Positions 60,601-64,000 of a stretch of 64,000 nt of DNA are shown here, piece after piece. The DNA comes from Thuidium tamariscinum (Eukaryota; Streptophyta; Bryopsida; Hypnales; Thuidiaceae). The notes below the pieces were generated by a model that had not been told where the DNA came from, did no database searches, and worked only from the letters and a program-made list of their open reading frames with translations. Position 1 is the first letter of the stretch. Each line of letters begins with the position of its first letter. The DNA lies in contig OX344753.2 of assembly GCA_947034885.2 (NCBI GenBank), forward strand, positions 4,650,001 through 4,714,000, in the 5' to 3' direction. A program made the translations under genes and the position numbers.

Positions 60601-61977
60601 AACGATTTATACATTGCCACTGTTGACGACTATGTAAGAGCCTTTATGCAAATGGTCAAGTATTATCAATATCTTAAAGGCGATCAAGCTGGAACAGGAC
60701 CTGGAAAGGAAGAATTGTTACTCCGAGTTGCCCAACGATCAGCGCAACGATCGGGGAATTCAAAGGTGCTCACTGAAGCTATGTTCAACATTCCAGAAGT
60801 GAAAGAATTTCTCAATAGGGAGCCTCGTCTTGAAGGTGAAGAAGTGTTTGGATCACAAAAACGCAAGCCAGATATGCCATTGGGCTATGAATATGATTCA
60901 CACCGCTCGGACAAAGTAAATTTTTCTCATCCACGCATTCAAATGAGGTCGAAGAGAGCCTCCACAAGCACTCAAAATTTGAATCCTATTATTGAAGATG
61001 TTATTCCAACTGCAGATACTGAGATGGAGGATCCGATGACAACTGAGGGAAATTTATGAGAAGGTTTTACTTACAGAGTTCCTCATGTGTCAGCAATTCA
61101 AGAGAGCAACTGTGATGAGTTTCAGTGGCACATTGCAAGGCTTCCTAAATCCTCAGCAAAGGCTTGTTTTGCCCTCCAAGCTATTTCGAAGAAGAAGTGT
61201 ACAGCAAGGATTGTCCAAAGCAATATTGCTACAACAGCATCAACGTATACAGGAATGATGACCAATTATAAGAAAAATCGAAATGAGCAAATGCAATTTT
61301 TCTTTTGCAATGACGACATTGAACGTTGTGTGAAGGGTACAAGTCGGAAGTGGGTGTTGTCAAGACCTAATGTCCCTGCCATATGGCCTGTCAAAATGGG
61401 TACCAATTTGTCAAAGCAAGAGATTTTGGCATTTGAAACTGCTGGCTTTCAGCTTCCACAACGTCAAGTTATTTCACCCCGAAGACTGTTTGGTAAAGAA
61501 GCAGGTTTAGATTTGGTCTCTGCTTATCCTGTTCCATGTATACCAGATGAGCATCCAAAAATTTGGTCAGGGAAAACCATTCGTCGGAATCCAAAGGCGC
61601 CAATAGTAAAACACGCGAACAATTGTGCATCTACAATTACACTAAAGGCATGCATTCGTCGGGTAACAATGGTTCCTCACCCTGGATTTGGTTGCATTGT
61701 TTGCCTTGACTCTGGATTGGAGCCAAAAATTGAACAATATATGCTTACTATTTCATCATTTCCAGAGTGTTCATGTCCATACTTCAAAGAAATGGCTACA
61801 AAGTCATTAGGCAAGCAAGGACAATGGGCAAATTGTAAGCATCTCTATTTTGTTTTTACAATCATTTGCAACCTTGAGTCAGCAATAGATGCCTTCATTC
61901 ATGCCCCAAGTTTCAGTTTCAATGAAGTCAAGAAGATCCTTCTTAGTGGGATATTAAATCATTTAGCTCTAAGTTAG
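57697..61977 (+). pseudogene. MULE-type transposase relic with SWIM zinc finger
   Basis: Two exons, 57697-59907 and 60508-61977, phase 0 across a GTAAGT..TTTCAG intron, 1,226 codons in one frame. Five in-frame stops break it: TAA 59344, TGA 59494, TAA 59740, TGA 59842, TGA 61057; there is no frameshift. Layout: Ser-rich region with TLPSSS repeats; Cys/His cluster CKICKQPPSC...HLGIHQHPV resembling zinc-binding domains ahead of MULE transposases; DDE-type core with GWTTMICHVYDS and GFMADSAQANWNAVRTIYGS, CLFHWTQSMEKHTK and FWHFRYHQWGGFEQL; C-terminal SWIM finger CSCPYF...WANCKHLYFVF. Such enzymes cut and paste Mutator-like DNA transposons. The relic cannot make a full transposase as it stands. 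Superfamily is inferred from motifs. Confidence 0.75.
58156..58302 (+). repeat. 18-bp coding repeat (TLPSSS)n
   Basis: Nine in-frame copies of an 18-bp unit encoding TLPSSS (one ILPNSS variant) in the N-terminal part of the transposase relic. Codons vary between units (TTGCCAAGC, TTACCCAGC, TTTGCCCAG). Confidence 0.9.
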
Positions 61978-62637
61978 ATTTTTTATTGCAAAACAGTATC
62001 AACTTTTGTACCTTCTGTACTCATCAATGTATATGTAGTGAGACTAAAAGGGCTACTACTTCCATTTCACTTTCAACATTGAGATTATTGTATAATTTTT
62101 GTTGTTTTCCTTATACCTATATTTTGCATTATGATTTATTATATTCCATCATTGATATCATGTATTTGTACCTTCATTCTCTTCTAACCATTGTGTTTTG
62201 ATTTTAATTTTTTAGTTTATAATTCAAATTCTCTCATTTCTTTTTGAAACAAAATACACAATCATCAATTCTAAAAATGTCCACGGTAATGGGTCTATTT
62301 GAGATTTATTATATGACACAAAAGCAATTCAATTCAACTCTCAACTTCTTTGGTTTTAAGACAATTTACTTCCACGGTCATAGGCACTGTAGTAGTGAAG
62401 TTACAATTTTGAATGGTATATATTTTGATTTTTACCTTTTTCATCTGTTCTTTTCGTCCATTGTCTTCTATTTTTGCATCCAACTTCATCCATTTCTTCC
62501 ATCTACTTTCATCTATTTTTCATCTACTTTCATCTATTTTCATCCATTTTTTCCATCCACTTTCATCCATTTTCATGCAACTTTATTTTTTTTCATCCCA
62601 AATCAATGCTCACCGCTCACAACTTGCTGCTCACCGC
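61978..62637. other. Pyrimidine-rich spacer
   Basis: 62470-62590 repeats TTTCATCTATTTTCATCCA; 62606-62643 repeats CTCACCGCTCAC. No gene. Confidence 0.6.
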
Positions 62638-64000
62638 TCACCGCTTACGTACTAGCGACGTTGGTTGATGAATGCCTGATTGAGAACCAAAATAAGTGTA
62701 CCATCAAAACCCAGAACCTTGGGCTGCATATACCCAATGTTTGCTACCGGCATAGAAATCACTCCAACCTACGTAGCCACAGTCACTCAATTTTTTGTTA
62801 AATGCACCGTTCAAATATCCTCACAAATCAATCATCTCACAAGTCTGCAACCGCCACAGATGATCGAATCTAGTATTCCCAGAATATGAAACTATGATAA
62901 CCTTGAGAACAAATATAAGTTGAATAGAATACACAGGCGTTTTCTTGAAAAAAACTAAATTGAGAAACAAGCCATGGAACCAACTGTCAAGCCATTAGAT
63001 TCTTCACCTTTTGCTTTGCAATATCCGAATTTGCAAACTTGAATATCCGACCACCAGATACCACCTACCTGCACAGTGCATACTTCCATCCGAGTAATGG
63101 TGCCTAGTGGCATCCACTAATACCATAAATCCAGAACCAAACTCAAAGACGACATTACAAGCGCATAGATCATCAGGAGGAGGTTATAAGAAGTTGAACT
63201 CATGCCAAGTTCCTAACGCCACTCCTAATAAGGACTTACAGAAATTAGAAAGTTAGGATCGGTGGTACATGCATTGTAAACACAAACATGTTAGGTCACA
63301 CAATCACAAGGAGACCAAGTGACCAACATTTGAAACTGTAGGTTTTGAGGAAAAAAAAAGACTTCCAATTCCTGCAAGGTTAGCAACTATGTATTAACAG
63401 ATACATACTCATTCAAAGCCTCAGCATCGCTTCTGTCCAAGCTGTAGACTTGATTCTCTGCATTCAAAATAAGAGTCACATTTGTGATGATAGACTCCAC
63501 AGTAATCCACTTTGAATCTGTTACATTATACTTGAATTTGTATTGGCTAGCTGCTCTTGAATAATATTGTAAGATAACTTCAATACTCGAAACTGTAGCA
63601 CCCTTTTTCCTGGAGTTTCATCACGATTGGCAAGATCCACGGGTTGCTTGATGGATCCCCAGGAGTTGCCACCAGCTCGTCTTCGCATCTTCTGAATGCG
63701 TCCAATCCACCAAGTGCCCTTGTCCACACCTTGTAGTGTTGACGCTGTTCTGTTTGATTTGCCTAATCGACATCTTCCTCTTATTTTAGCTGAGGTTACA
63801 ATTGATGCCCTTGCAATCGTAGAACGTTGCATGAAATAGACTCCCACATCCGAACCAATCCCCACAAAGCATGAATTTGAGCATTGAGTAGCATTTTGGT
63901 AATCCTCACTATTATTGAAGTACAATGATTTCTTCACTCGAGTCAACCTGTCCTTCGAAAGAAAAGGATTACCATTCAATTGCCCTACCAATGTAGACTT
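62638..64000 (-). pseudogene. Degraded gene of unknown family, 5' part beyond window
   Basis: Three exons fit: from beyond 64000 to 63405, 63234-63069 and 62891-62638. Seen: LVGQLNGNPFLSKDRLTRVK, DKGTWWIGRIQKMRRRAG, QPVDLANRDETPGK; then in another frame SSIEVILQYYSRAASQYKFK, TDSKWITVESIITNVTLILN; LLGVALGTWHEFNFL, NVVFEFGSGFMVLVDATRHH; LWRLQTCEMIDL, DCGYVGWSDFYAGSKHWVY. A one-base shift occurs in the A5 run (complement of T run 63604-63608); in-frame stops are TAA 63186-63184, TGA 62823-62821 and TGA 62706-62704. Both splice pairs keep frame (GTATCT..GTAAG and GTAGGT..ATAG). I do not recognise the family; WW- and KW-rich surface suggests a compact domain. Position next to the transposase relic suggests mobile-element origin, which is inference. 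Confidence 0.55.

Noticed and set aside
62244..62801. 185-codon plus-strand frame
   Set aside because: Built on the TTTCATC repeat and antisense to a degraded coding exon; no family similarity.
1..64000. CRISPR arrays, bacterial operons, tRNA or rRNA genes
   Set aside because: Tandem repeats here are minisatellites without unique spacers, genes are spliced eukaryotic genes, and no tRNA or rRNA signature was recognised by eye. A tRNAscan or Infernal run would be decisive for RNA genes.

Overview
The window is nuclear DNA of a land plant: spliced genes with GT..AG introns of about 100 bp to 1.2 kb, plant-type housekeeping proteins, and long AT-rich gene-poor stretches packed with short inverted-repeat transposons. 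Modest introns, a peroxisomal MDHAR, a VFB/SKIP2-type F-box gene and dispersed small elements suggest a non-seed plant, most likely a bryophyte. That placement is inference; no species is claimed.

Layout. 1-3.2 kb: 3' part (+) of a tail-anchored, MDAR4-like monodehydroascorbate reductase. 3.2-9.1 kb: AT-rich, one 728-bp inverted-repeat element. 9.1-12.4 kb: two-exon VFB-like F-box/LRR gene (-) with its probable 3' UTR and a CT-rich divergent 5' region. 12.7-31 kb: gene desert with at least five transposon families, several nested, and one GC-richer island at 19.5-20.3 kb. 31.5-37.7 kb: complete 13-exon glutamine-dependent NAD+ synthetase (-). 38.3-48.7 kb: second desert with nested elements, an unidentified GC-richer island at 44.7-45.9 kb and a tandem array at 46.2-47.1 kb.

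48.7-64 kb is the unusual part. On the minus strand an 11-12 exon gene of about 1,046 codons joins an N-terminal ParB/sulfiredoxin-like fold (DGNHR motif) to a C-terminal permuted (beta-class order) N6-adenine/N4-cytosine DNA methyltransferase-like domain with altered catalytic motifs. Phased 14-bp palindromes lie in and around its first intron and a 35-bp minisatellite in another intron. Divergent from it is a SWIM-finger, MULE-type transposase relic (+) with five in-frame stops and no frameshift. Beyond that, running off the window, is a third degraded gene (-) with one frameshift and three stops. All nine premature stops in this region are TAA or TGA and each is one transition from a plausible sense codon.

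The housekeeping genes (ascorbate recycling, F-box ubiquitin ligase subunit, NAD synthesis) have no evident functional link. The ParB-methyltransferase-like gene beside a transposase relic is the best candidate for an undescribed system: either a host gene of bacterial or phage ancestry, or cargo of a large degraded transposon.
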